Source of the DNA: Clostridium sp. SY8519
GTDB taxonomy: Bacteria; Bacillota; Clostridia; Lachnospirales; Lachnospiraceae
Assembly (NCBI RefSeq): GCF_000270305.1
Contig: NC_015737.1
Location: 739,501-803,500 of the forward strand
Direction of reading: 5' to 3'
Length of the DNA stretch: 64,000 nt
Shown: positions 7,268 to 15,141 of the stretch, one piece after another
How the letters are laid out: every line of letters starts with the position of its first letter
Position numbering within the stretch: the stretch's first letter is position 1
Translations under genes and position numbers: made by a program
The notes under the pieces: generated by a model
Told to the model about the DNA's origin: nothing
The model's database searches: none
The model's input: the letters and a program-made list of their open reading frames with translations, nothing else

Positions 7268-9392
7268 GTCTGTTTCCTCCCTTCTGATATTCGGTCCACA
7301 GTTTTACGGGATGCAGATCACAGCGCAGATCACACTGCAGGCAGCGTTCTGCCTCACAGACCGCCTGGCTGTCCGTAAAGGCCCGTTCCGTCTCTCCGCT
7401 GTTCAGACGGTCGCCGCATGCCACCGCGTCCGGATGTTCCCGTTTCCGGAAAGCAAATCCTTCTTCCCTGCCAATCTCCGGATTATGGGGTTCCCGCTGA
7501 TACAGGACTTCTTCGATATCGCCGTTTCCGCCCAGATACCGGTCACATTCCGATGCTGCCTCCCGGGCGCCGGCAATGGCTTCGATCACCGACCGGGTGC
7601 CGGTTACCACGTCTCCGGCCGCAAACACCTGCTCCTGCATGGTCTGATGGGTGCCTTCCCGAAGTATCGGATAGCCGTAAGCATTCAGTTCTACGCCAAA
7701 CCCTTCCGGAATATCTGTTTTCTGTCCCATTGCAAAAATCACCAGATCTCCGGGTTCCAGCGCTTCGGTACCCGGAATCTGCTCCACCCGGAGGCCCTCC
7801 GGCTCGAAGGAAAATCCGGAGATTTCCGCATAACGCAGACCTTCCAGGGCCTCCGGTGTTCCTGCCAGTTCCAGATTCACGGTGGAATTGTGCAGCACAA
7901 TTCCCTCTTCCGTGCCCTGAAGGATCTCTTCCTCATCCGCAAGCATTTCCTCTCTGCTTTCCAGGCAGAACATGGACACTTCCGCGCCCAGACGCACGGC
8001 CGTCCTTGCCGCGTCAAAGGCTACATTTCCGCCGCCCAGCACGATGACCTTTTTTCCCGCACAGTCTGCGGAATCTGCGCCTTCCGCAGCCTGATACAGG
8101 AATTCTGCCGCAGTGATCGTATGGCCCTTTTCCGCTCCGGGAAGGGGCGCCTGCTTTCCCACCGGGGTTCCCATGGCCAGAACCACCGCGTCACAGGATG
8201 CTTTCAGTTCATCCAGGCATTCGATCCGCACCCCGGTCCGCAGTTTCACCCCGCTGTGGAGAATATCCCTGATTTCCGCCTGCACCTCCTCCCGGGGAAG
8301 CCGGTAGGCCGGGATTCCATACTGGAGATATCCGCCGGCCGATGCGTGCTGCTCGTATACCGTCACGTCATGCCCCTGCTTGCGCAGATACAGCGCAGCG
8401 GTCATTCCTGCCGGTCCGCCGCCCACCACGGCCACTTTCTTTCCGGTATCCGGATTCTGCCGAACGTTCGTTTTCCATGTTTCCTCTTTGGCTGCATTTA
8501 CCGCGTAGCGCTTGATATTGCGGATGGACAGCGGATCGTTCAGGCCGTTCCGTTTGCAGGCAGCCTCACAGCGGCGGGTGCAGACGCGGCCCAGCGCTTT
8601 GGGAAAGGGAAGCTTTTCGTGAATCACAGCAGATGCCTCTTCTGCCCGGCCGGCTGCCGTCAGGCGCAGATATTCCGCAATGTCCGTATGGGCCGGACAC
8701 TCTGCCCGGCAGGGCACCAGTCCGGTTCTGCCCGGAAGTGTTTTGTCAAAAACGCCCTCCGCGTCCTGCAGCGCGCCGGTGGGGCAGACTTCCACGCAGG
8801 CGCTGCAGAACCTGCAGTTCGCTTCCGCCAGCGCCCGGTCTTCCTCGGTTCCCACATAGATTTCCGCGTTTCCCTCTGCCTTGTTCAGCTTCAGGATCCC
8901 CACGCCCCGCACATCCCGGCAAACTCTGACACAGCGCTCACACTGAATGCAACGTTCCATTTCGCGGATGATCAGCGGGTTATTTGTATTGATTTTCGTA
9001 GTGGTCTTCGTGACCTCACGCATTCTGCCATGGACAGAATTGGTATACTGCATCATTGCCTGAAGCTCACATTTCAGATACATCTTGCAGGACGTACAGT
9101 CATGGGGATGCCCCGCCAGCATAAATTCCATGACCACCCGGCGGATATGCTCCAGATTCTCACTCTTTGTCGTAACTTCCATGCCCTCCTGCACCGGAAG
9201 CGTACAGGAAGTCACAACGCCTTCCTGCCCAGCGACTTCCACCACGCAGAGCTTGCAGGCCCCGATGCTTTCCAGATCCGGGTGGGAACAGATATGGGGA
9301 ATATAGATTCCGGCCTGCAGCGCGGCTTTCAGGACAGAGGTCCCTTCTTCCGCCGTTACCGGAATTCCGTCAACGGTTACCGATACTTCCAT
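7260..9392 (-). CDS. NuoG-like ferredoxin domain fused to GltD-like NAD(P)H oxidoreductase
   Basis: Multidomain electron-transfer protein of 710 residues. In order: an N-terminal [2Fe-2S] ferredoxin fold (residues 1-80, Cys in ICSHPDLESIGACKLC and TSC), a His-Cys cluster segment near 100-120 (HPHDCTSCKMYLKC), two [4Fe-4S] motifs (CIQCERCVRVC, CRFCSACVEVC) near 140-210, the DPYD/GltD cysteine domain (GRVCTRRCEAAC), an FAD motif (GGGPAGM) and an NAD(P) motif (GGGNVAFDAA), then a C-terminal Cys tail (CLQCDLRC). It probably oxidises NAD(P)H and feeds the two downstream proteins. The start at 9392 has AGGAGC upstream. Its stop overlaps the next start by 8 bp, implying coupled translation and a complex. 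Confidence 0.82.
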   Translation of the reverse strand: MEVSVTVDGIPVTAEEGTSVLKAALQAGIYIPHICSHPDLESIGACKLCVVEVAGQEGVVTSCTLPVQEGMEVTTKSENLEHIRRVVMEFMLAGHPHDCTSCKMYLKCELQAMMQYTNSVHGRMREVTKTTTKINTNNPLIIREMERCIQCERCVRVCRDVRGVGILKLNKAEGNAEIYVGTEEDRALAEANCRFCSACVEVCPTGALQDAEGVFDKTLPGRTGLVPCRAECPAHTDIAEYLRLTAAGRAEEASAVIHEKLPFPKALGRVCTRRCEAACKRNGLNDPLSIRNIKRYAVNAAKEETWKTNVRQNPDTGKKVAVVGGGPAGMTAALYLRKQGHDVTVYEQHASAGGYLQYGIPAYRLPREEVQAEIRDILHSGVKLRTGVRIECLDELKASCDAVVLAMGTPVGKQAPLPGAEKGHTITAAEFLYQAAEGADSADCAGKKVIVLGGGNVAFDAARTAVRLGAEVSMFCLESREEMLADEEEILQGTEEGIVLHNSTVNLELAGTPEALEGLRYAEISGFSFEPEGLRVEQIPGTEALEPGDLVIFAMGQKTDIPEGFGVELNAYGYPILREGTHQTMQEQVFAAGDVVTGTRSVIEAIAGAREAASECDRYLGGNGDIEEVLYQREPHNPEIGREEGFAFRKREHPDAVACGDRLNSGETERAFTDSQAVCEAERCLQCDLRCDLHPVKLWTEYQKGGNRRG

Positions 9393-9584
9393 CGAACAGC
9401 TCCTTTCTCCTTTTTTGCTGTCTGACTGCAGAAAAAAAGAAGGCATACTTTACAGACTGACGCCGCTGCCCCCGGTCTTGCTGAAAGACCGCGGAATCGC
9501 TGTGTCAGCCGGTAAAAGCAGCCCCGCTCTTTTCTGCTGTAAAATTGTCCTTCCGGCTGAGACGGCCGGTTTGCCGCTGTCTTT

Positions 9585-10229
9585 TTACTCTTCCATGACA
9601 GCGATGTCATCCGGAATGATCAGCTTCGGTTCTACCTGTTCCTGAATCTGTTCCGGCGTAATGCCCTGGCGCACTTCCCGCAGCACCAGTCCCTCCGGCG
9701 TCACATCGATAACGCACTGTTCCGTCACGATGTGATCCACGCAGTGCAGCGCTGTCAGCGGAAAGCTGCAGGTATTGACGATTTTCGGTTTTCCCTGTTT
9801 TGTCGTCAGTTCCATGGCCACAATGACCTGCTTGGCCCCGTTGCACAGATCCATGGCGCCGCCCATGCCAAACGCGCGCCCCGGACTTGCCCAGTTGGCC
9901 AGATCGCCCTGCTCGGATACCTGCAGACCGCCCAGTACCGTAGCCGCCAGACGGCCGCTGCGGATAATCGCGAAGGAATATGCGGTATCAAATACCGATG
10001 CGCCCGGCATCGGCACAAAGGGTCTGGAGCTGGCGTCTGCCGAACGGTCCGTCACCATCACATCGGTAGCGGTGTCACCCACACCGATCAGCCCGTTTTC
10101 TGTCTGAAACATGACGCCTTTTTCCGTATAGTCCGAACACAGACTGGGGATTCCCACGCCCAGATTGACCACATCACCGACCTTAAAATATTTTGCTGCG
10201 CGTTTTGCGATAAAAGCTCTGTTATCCAT
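9585..10229 (-). CDS. CoA-transferase subunit B
   Basis: Beta subunit of a family I CoA-transferase (acetate/butyrate-acetoacetate or 3-oxoacid type), 214 residues. The catalytic Glu is Glu44 in the QTENGLIG motif, which forms the glutamyl-CoA thioester. GVGIPS near residues 24-29 and the glycine-rich GMGGAMDL segment are typical. It follows subunit A by 14 bp with AAGGAGGG between them. In the locus it would activate acetoacetate (or another 3-oxoacid) to its CoA ester for thiolysis. The exact acid is inferred. Confidence 0.9.
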   Translation of the reverse strand: MDNRAFIAKRAAKYFKVGDVVNLGVGIPSLCSDYTEKGVMFQTENGLIGVGDTATDVMVTDRSADASSRPFVPMPGASVFDTAYSFAIIRSGRLAATVLGGLQVSEQGDLANWASPGRAFGMGGAMDLCNGAKQVIVAMELTTKQGKPKIVNTCSFPLTALHCVDHIVTEQCVIDVTPEGLVLREVRQGITPEQIQEQVEPKLIIPDDIAVMEE

Positions 10230-10243
10230 GATGTATCCCTCCT

Positions 10244-10906
10244 TTACGCCAGAATCATATCTACAAAAATACCGGGTACCCGCACTTCATCCGGCGCGAT
10301 CTCAGAGATATCGCACAGATGATCGCACTCTACGATGGAAAGATCCGCCGCGGTCGCCACAATCGGGTGGGAAGCTGTGCCGGTGCCCCGGTAAGCCAGG
10401 TTGCCGATGACATCCGCCCGCCGGCACCGGGTAATCGCGATATCCGCCCGCAGCGGCTCTTCCAGCAAATACTGCTCGCCGTTTACCGTAATGATCTGCT
10501 TGCCTTCTTCCACTACCGTACCCAGTCCGGTTTTGGTCAGCACGCCGCCCAGTCCGGCGCCGCCGCAGCGCAGCCGTTCCATAAATGAGCCCATGGGCGC
10601 CAGTTCCGCCTGAATCACACCATTCATGATTTTCTCAGACGTTTCCGGATTGGTTCCCACATGTGTGGTTACCAGCCGGTCGATTCTGCCTTCATGCACC
10701 AGCCTTCCCACGCCTTTGTTCGGGTCGCCGGTGTCAATGGAATACACCGTCAGATGCTTTGCGCCGCTTTCAATAATGCACTCAATCAGACGCCAGGGAT
10801 AATTGCATCCGGCCTGGCCGCCGATGGCAATCGTCTGCCCGTCCTTAAAACAGGAGATGATCTCTTCCCGTGTTTTTACTTTTCCTTTATCCGCACATCG
10901 ATCCAT
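10244..10906 (-). CDS. CoA-transferase subunit A
   Basis: Alpha subunit of the same CoA-transferase, 220 residues, with the family fold features DGQTIAIGGQAGCNYPW near residues 22-38 and a conserved GLGTVVEEGK segment. The start at 10906 has CGAGGAGC upstream. No copy of the palindromic operator lies in the 111 bp before it; that gap holds the terminator of the SDR unit, so expression may depend on read-through or an unrecognised promoter. It works only with subunit B just downstream. Confidence 0.9.
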   Translation of the reverse strand: MDRCADKGKVKTREEIISCFKDGQTIAIGGQAGCNYPWRLIECIIESGAKHLTVYSIDTGDPNKGVGRLVHEGRIDRLVTTHVGTNPETSEKIMNGVIQAELAPMGSFMERLRCGGAGLGGVLTKTGLGTVVEEGKQIITVNGEQYLLEEPLRADIAITRCRRADVIGNLAYRGTGTASHPIVATAADLSIVECDHLCDISEIAPDEVRVPGIFVDMILA

Positions 10907-10957
10907 ATACTGCTCCTCGTTTCTCCTATTCCGCCTGTTTTTTTGTTTCTCTGTTTG

Positions 10958-10987
10958 AAAAAAGGGCTGTTGCAGTACAACAGCCCT
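10958..10987 (-). terminator. Terminator between SDR and CoA-transferase genes
   Basis: Perfect 10-bp stem (AGGGCTGTTG/CAACAGCCCT) with a 5-nt loop and a run of six T residues on the minus strand. Confidence 0.85.
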
Positions 10988-11017
10988 ATCATACGCATAC
11001 TTACCGATTTGCGCCCA

Positions 11018-11899
11018 TCATGATGTAGCTACCAGGCCGCCATCCGGGTAGATGGTGGTTGCAGTTACCATATCGGATGCTGATGATCCCAGGAACAGTG
11101 CCGGTCCGACTACATCGATTTCGTAACCGATACGCTCTGCCGGAAGAGATGCAGCAATACCGTTACGTACCTTTTCATCCGGAGGCAGAAGGCCTACCAT
11201 CATAGGGGTATATGTGATTGTCGGTCCAATCGCGTTAACCTGGATGTTCGGACGAAGGTCTACCGCAAATGCCTTTGTCAGCATTTCAACCGCGCCTTTG
11301 GTGGTATTGTAAGCTACATTTCCCATACCGCCGTTGGCTACCACACGGATTCCGCGGACAGAACCGAAGTTGATGATCTTTCCATAACCATCTGCCGGTG
11401 TTTCCTTGCCGTGCTCGAAATCTTTCTCGTCATAGACTTTGCCGTCTTCTGTATTGTGTTCTTTCATCCAGTTGCCGAAGTAACGGTTGGTGTACATTAA
11501 AGATGTGATGTTTGTATTCAGCATTGCTTTCCAGAACTCGGTATCAATCTCCCAGGAGAACATCTTCTTGTTGATTCCCTGCGCGTTTACCAGAATGTCG
11601 CATCCGCCGATTCCTTCTTCGCTGACTGCATAGTCACGGGCAGCGATAACTTCTTCTTCCACACCTGCGTCGCATGCGTAATAGGTTACTTTTACGCCGT
11701 CCGCAGCTTTGGCTTTGATTTCCTCTACTGCTTTCTTTAACGCTTCTTCCCGACGGGACATAATGATTACGTCTGCGCCGTTTGCAGCGTAGCCTTCTGC
11801 GATTGCTTTGCCGAATCCGCCGGCGCCGCCGAAGATTACCGCTTTTTTGCCGGCAATATCAAACATTTTTGTTAAATCACCATCATATACTTTTGGCAT
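11018..11899 (-). CDS. Short-chain dehydrogenase/reductase, candidate phloroglucinol reductase
   Basis: Classical SDR oxidoreductase, 293 residues. Cofactor motif GGAGGFGKAIA near residues 19-29, NAQG near 110, catalytic Ser in NFGSVRG and YNTTK (Tyr-x3-Lys). A longer insert near residues 150-170 (KEHNTEDGKVYDEKD) sets it apart from short SDRs. It is the third gene of a unit with the two crotonase paralogues and is followed by a terminator. Phloroglucinol reductases described from anaerobes belong to this superfamily and precede ring opening, so pairing with ring-opening candidates suggests that step. Any cyclic ketone reductase activity would also fit. Confidence 0.8.
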   Translation of the reverse strand: MPKVYDGDLTKMFDIAGKKAVIFGGAGGFGKAIAEGYAANGADVIIMSRREEALKKAVEEIKAKAADGVKVTYYACDAGVEEEVIAARDYAVSEEGIGGCDILVNAQGINKKMFSWEIDTEFWKAMLNTNITSLMYTNRYFGNWMKEHNTEDGKVYDEKDFEHGKETPADGYGKIINFGSVRGIRVVANGGMGNVAYNTTKGAVEMLTKAFAVDLRPNIQVNAIGPTITYTPMMVGLLPPDEKVRNGIAASLPAERIGYEIDVVGPALFLGSSASDMVTATTIYPDGGLVATS

Positions 11900-11963
11900 G
11901 ATTGTTCCTTCTTTCTATAAAAAAGCTGTTTCACAATAAAGCACTATGGGTATCTGCAGATTT

Positions 11964-12986
11964 TTATTTATCTGCCGGTTTCGGACGATACGGTTTGATC
12001 GTCTTTAATTCAAACGGGTTTTCTGCTTTTCCGGCTTCTACGTCCTTGAACCACTCAAACGGTTTGGTACGGAATCCGGCCCAGCTTTCCCGTGTCGGAG
12101 GCTGCTGCATCCAGTCGTTCTGATATCTCCAATCATTTGTCTGGCTGATGTACTTCTCATCCTGCTGGCCGGCGTTGGTATCACCCATCTCGCCTGCAGC
12201 CACACGCAGAAGAGAACCGTACTGCTCACTTACAGTATGCAGTTTCAGATCTTCTACGAAGAGTTTCTTCAGCGGGCGTTTTGCCAGGTTGGACATGATG
12301 GTACGGTTCTCGTACGGCATGGTCTTCCACATCCGGGCGATTTCCCAGGCACGGTCCAGTACAGTTCCCTTCGGAACGACTTCGCTGACCATACCCCAGT
12401 CAAGCATCTGCTGAGCGGTCCACTGACGTGCGGTCATTGTGTAGTAATTGCCGCGCTTGGTTCCGAAGAAATGCTGTGCCATCAGGCCCATGCCGTCGCC
12501 GGGTACCAGTCCGCCGTGTGCGTGGGGAACTTCCATCCAGGTATCTTCGCTTGCCAGTGTCACATCGCACAGCATTGCGGAATCCCAGTGGAATCCGGGT
12601 CCCGGAATCGCGCCGATGGTGGGTACATCCAGGTCGAATACCATGTTTTTGATCAGGTTGGTGTCATCAAAGTACTGATGCTGGAAACGCTCTTTCGGAA
12701 GTTCGGAGTAGGTCTCCCATCCGTTGGGGTCCGATTCTGTCATCCAGCTGTCGCCCAGATGGGTGAAAATGATGATCTCATTTTTGTAATCCAGAGAAAT
12801 CACTCTGGTCAGCTGGCTGCAGGCACGGTGGGACATGCCGCTGTGGCACATCTGATGGTCATTGGTCTTCCATGTTACCTGAAGGATTCCGTCTTCCCTG
12901 TAAAGGTCCGCGAAATCCTTGAACCACTCTTTGTACTCTTCCAGTTCCGGAAGCTTCACATAATCTGCTAAAGGTTTGTTTGCCAT
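11964..12986 (-). CDS. Crotonase-family beta-diketone hydrolase, 6-oxocamphor hydrolase-like (copy 2)
   Basis: Crotonase fold protein of 340 residues. The closest pattern I recognise is 6-oxocamphor hydrolase, which opens cyclic beta-diketones by retro-Claisen hydrolysis: His133 in GPGFHWD, His155 in EVPHAHGG and Asp164 in VPGDG match its His122, His145 and Asp154 with identical H-to-D spacing. It does not look like a normal enoyl-CoA hydratase. A C-terminal extension of about 70 residues exceeds the roughly 257-residue reference. It lies 50 bp after its tandem paralogue and 64 bp before the SDR. The proposed role is hydrolytic opening of a reduced 1,3-diketone ring such as dihydrophloroglucinol (inference). 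Confidence 0.82.
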   Translation of the reverse strand: MANKPLADYVKLPELEEYKEWFKDFADLYREDGILQVTWKTNDHQMCHSGMSHRACSQLTRVISLDYKNEIIIFTHLGDSWMTESDPNGWETYSELPKERFQHQYFDDTNLIKNMVFDLDVPTIGAIPGPGFHWDSAMLCDVTLASEDTWMEVPHAHGGLVPGDGMGLMAQHFFGTKRGNYYTMTARQWTAQQMLDWGMVSEVVPKGTVLDRAWEIARMWKTMPYENRTIMSNLAKRPLKKLFVEDLKLHTVSEQYGSLLRVAAGEMGDTNAGQQDEKYISQTNDWRYQNDWMQQPPTRESWAGFRTKPFEWFKDVEAGKAENPFELKTIKPYRPKPADK

Positions 12987-13036
12987 GTTCCCTCTCCTTG
13001 TTTCTATAAAAAAAGTATTACTTTAGTTCCCGCTGT

Positions 13037-14050
13037 TTAGAATTTGTACCAGTCCGGTTCGTTGCTGTGTTCAAATTCATAGGGGTTTTTGATCTCTCCC
13101 CGCTGAACTTTCTCCCACCATTCGCCGGCCCGTTTCGGCATGCCGCGCCACAGTTCTTTTGTCATCGGCTGTTCCATATCTTTGGTGGCATAGCGATAAT
13201 CATTCACACGGCTGATATATTTCTCATCCTGCTGGCTGGAATTTTCATCTCCCAGATCTCCGGCTGCCACGCGGAGCATGGAGCCATACTGTTCGCTGAC
13301 GGTGTGGAGCTTCAGGTCTTCCACGAAGAGTTTCTTCAGCGGACGTTTCGCCAGGTTGGACATGATGGTACGGTTTTCATACGGCATGGTCTTCCACATC
13401 CGGGCGATTTCCCAGGCCCGCTCCACTGCCTGCCCTTTCTTCACCACTTCGCTGACCATTCCGTAATCCAGCATATCCTGCGCGGTAAACTGGCGGGTGG
13501 TCATCATGTAGTAGTTGCCCCGTTTGGTTCCGAAATAGTGCTGTGCCATCAGGCCCATGCCGTCTCCCGGTACCAGTCCGCCCTGTGCGTGGGGCACTTC
13601 CATCTTGGTGTCTTCTGTGCAGATGGTCACATCGCACAGCATTGCGGAATCCCAGTGGAATCCGGGTCCCGGAATCGCGCCGATGGTGGGTACATCCAGG
13701 TCAAACACCATGTTTTTGATCAGGTTGGTATCATCAAAGTACTGATGCTGGAAACGCTCTCTCGGAAGCTTGGAATAAGTCTCCCATCCGTTGGCATCCG
13801 ATTCGATCATCCAGTTGTCACCGATATGTGTGAAAATGATGATCTCGTTTTTGTAATCCAGGGAAAGTACTCTGGTCAGCTGGCTGCAGGCACGATGGGA
13901 CATGCCACTGTGGTGCATCGGTCCGTCATTGGTTTTCCATGTCACCTGAACGATACCGTCTTCCCGCTTCAGATCCGCGAAATCCCTGAACCACTCTTTG
14001 TATTCATCAAATTCAGGCAGTTTCACGTAGTCAGCTAAAGGCTTCGCCAT
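13037..14050 (-). CDS. Crotonase-family beta-diketone hydrolase, 6-oxocamphor hydrolase-like (copy 1)
   Basis: Paralogue of the next gene, 337 residues, collinear along its full length and near-identical in the core. The same catalytic set is present (His132, His154, Asp163). Differences concentrate at the N-terminal loop (DGPMHHSG versus DHQMCHSG), around TICTEDTKM versus TLASEDTWM, and in the last 70 residues. A strong AGGAGG precedes the ATG at 14050. It is the first gene of the unit behind the operator-bearing promoter (site 14187-14207, -10 at 14139-14144). The two proteins may form one hetero-oligomer or act on different stereoisomers. Confidence 0.82.
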   Translation of the reverse strand: MAKPLADYVKLPEFDEYKEWFRDFADLKREDGIVQVTWKTNDGPMHHSGMSHRACSQLTRVLSLDYKNEIIIFTHIGDNWMIESDANGWETYSKLPRERFQHQYFDDTNLIKNMVFDLDVPTIGAIPGPGFHWDSAMLCDVTICTEDTKMEVPHAQGGLVPGDGMGLMAQHYFGTKRGNYYMMTTRQFTAQDMLDYGMVSEVVKKGQAVERAWEIARMWKTMPYENRTIMSNLAKRPLKKLFVEDLKLHTVSEQYGSMLRVAAGDLGDENSSQQDEKYISRVNDYRYATKDMEQPMTKELWRGMPKRAGEWWEKVQRGEIKNPYEFEHSNEPDWYKF

Positions 14051-14138
14051 AAGTGTTCCTCCTTGCTTTCACATTTACTCATTGTCAGAAAAAACGCTCT
14101 TTTTGAATTGATTATTGGTCATTTCTTAACCTGAGCAC

Positions 14139-14144
14139 AGTATA
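14139..14144 (-). promoter_or_regulatory. -10 box of crotonase promoter
   Basis: TATACT on the minus strand, 42 nt downstream of the palindrome. The predicted start puts the operator centre near -65. Confidence 0.55.
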
Positions 14145-14186
14145 GCATCAGCAAGATGTACAAGTGAAATTCCCCTTTGCCGCCTT

Positions 14187-14207
14187 GTTATGTCGAAACC
14201 GTATAAC
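14187..14207. promoter_or_regulatory. Palindromic operator, site 3, with a weaker tandem copy
   Basis: GTTAT-N11-ATAAC with centre GTCGAAACCGT. A second imperfect copy (GGTTT-N11-ATAAC, 14210-14230) lies 23 bp further upstream of the crotonase promoter, a two-turn tandem arrangement that would suit a LysR tetramer. Confidence 0.7.
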
Positions 14208-14347
14208 ACGGTTTTCCGAAATGGCATAACCGGCATGTTTTTCGTTTCCGGTTCTTTCCGCCGGGTCCTCCGCAGTATAATAACAGCCCCCTGCCGGAAA
14301 CATCCGCCGACAGAAGGCTGCTTATTCATATCCCTCTGTTTTTCCGT

Positions 14348-15136
14348 CTACAGGCTGGTGGCGCCCATATCCGCGATAACCGCGCTTCCGGAAATCATGC
14401 CGGAATACTCGGAAGCCAGAAACAGGGCGATGGCCGCCACTTCCTCTGCTGTGCCGAGACGGCGCTGGGGAATTCCTTTCAGGGCCTTTGCCAGAAATTC
14501 CGGATTGTCAAACATCGCCGCGTTAATATCCGTCTTTACATAGCCCGGGCAGATTGCCGTCGTGGTAATCTGATACCGGCTCCACTCCAGGGCCATGGTC
14601 TTTGTCAGATTCAGCACCGCTGCCTTGGATGCGCAGTAGGTAGACACCTGATTGGTGCCTTTCAGTCCGCCGATGGAAGCGATCTGGATGATACGCCCGC
14701 CGGTTCCCTGTTCTGCCATAAGTTTCGCCGCCTCTTTGGAAGCGAAAAACACGCTGCGCAAATTGGTGTCCATGACACGGTCGTAGTCCTCTTCTTCCAT
14801 TTCAAAAATCGGCTTGGTCACCGCGATGCCGGCGCAGTTTACCAGAATATCCAGATGCTCATACTGCTCCACAACGGTCCGCATCAGCCGCCGGATATCC
14901 GCCACTTTGCTTACATCTGCCGCTACGCCAAGGGCGCTGCCGCCATGATTTCTGATCTCTGCCGCCACTTCCTCGCACTGATCCTGGTGTCTGCTGGTCA
15001 CCACAACAGAAGCGCCGAATCCCGCGAACATCAGCGCGATGGCGTATCCGATCCCTTTGGTGCCCCCGGTAATCACTGCCACTTTCCCGTCCAGGCGGTA
15101 ATCCGGCAGTTTCAGAGGCCATTTTGCCCCGTTCAC
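14348..15136 (-). CDS. Short-chain dehydrogenase/reductase, candidate 3-hydroxy-5-oxohexanoate dehydrogenase
   Basis: FabG-like SDR of 262 residues: TGGTKGIGYAIA near residues 22-33, NCAG near 100, catalytic Ser in IASIGG and YCASK (Tyr-x3-Lys). A GTG start at 15136 lies 5 bp after the BKACE stop, so the two are translated together. Pairing with a beta-keto acid cleavage enzyme suggests it makes the 3-oxo acid that the BKACE cleaves, for example 3-hydroxy-5-oxohexanoate to 3,5-dioxohexanoate. The dehydrogenase at 1693 is an alternative for that step. Confidence 0.8.
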   Translation of the reverse strand: MNGAKWPLKLPDYRLDGKVAVITGGTKGIGYAIALMFAGFGASVVVTSRHQDQCEEVAAEIRNHGGSALGVAADVSKVADIRRLMRTVVEQYEHLDILVNCAGIAVTKPIFEMEEEDYDRVMDTNLRSVFFASKEAAKLMAEQGTGGRIIQIASIGGLKGTNQVSTYCASKAAVLNLTKTMALEWSRYQITTTAICPGYVKTDINAAMFDNPEFLAKALKGIPQRRLGTAEEVAAIALFLASEYSGMISGSAVIADMGATSL

Positions 15137-15141
15137 AGGGA

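Noticed and set aside
7251-9425. Plus-strand open frame of 724 codons opposite the NuoG/GltD-like gene
   Set aside because: It has no family resemblance, is rich in Arg, Pro, His and Cys as expected for an antisense shadow, and its partner strand carries clear iron-sulfur and nucleotide motifs.
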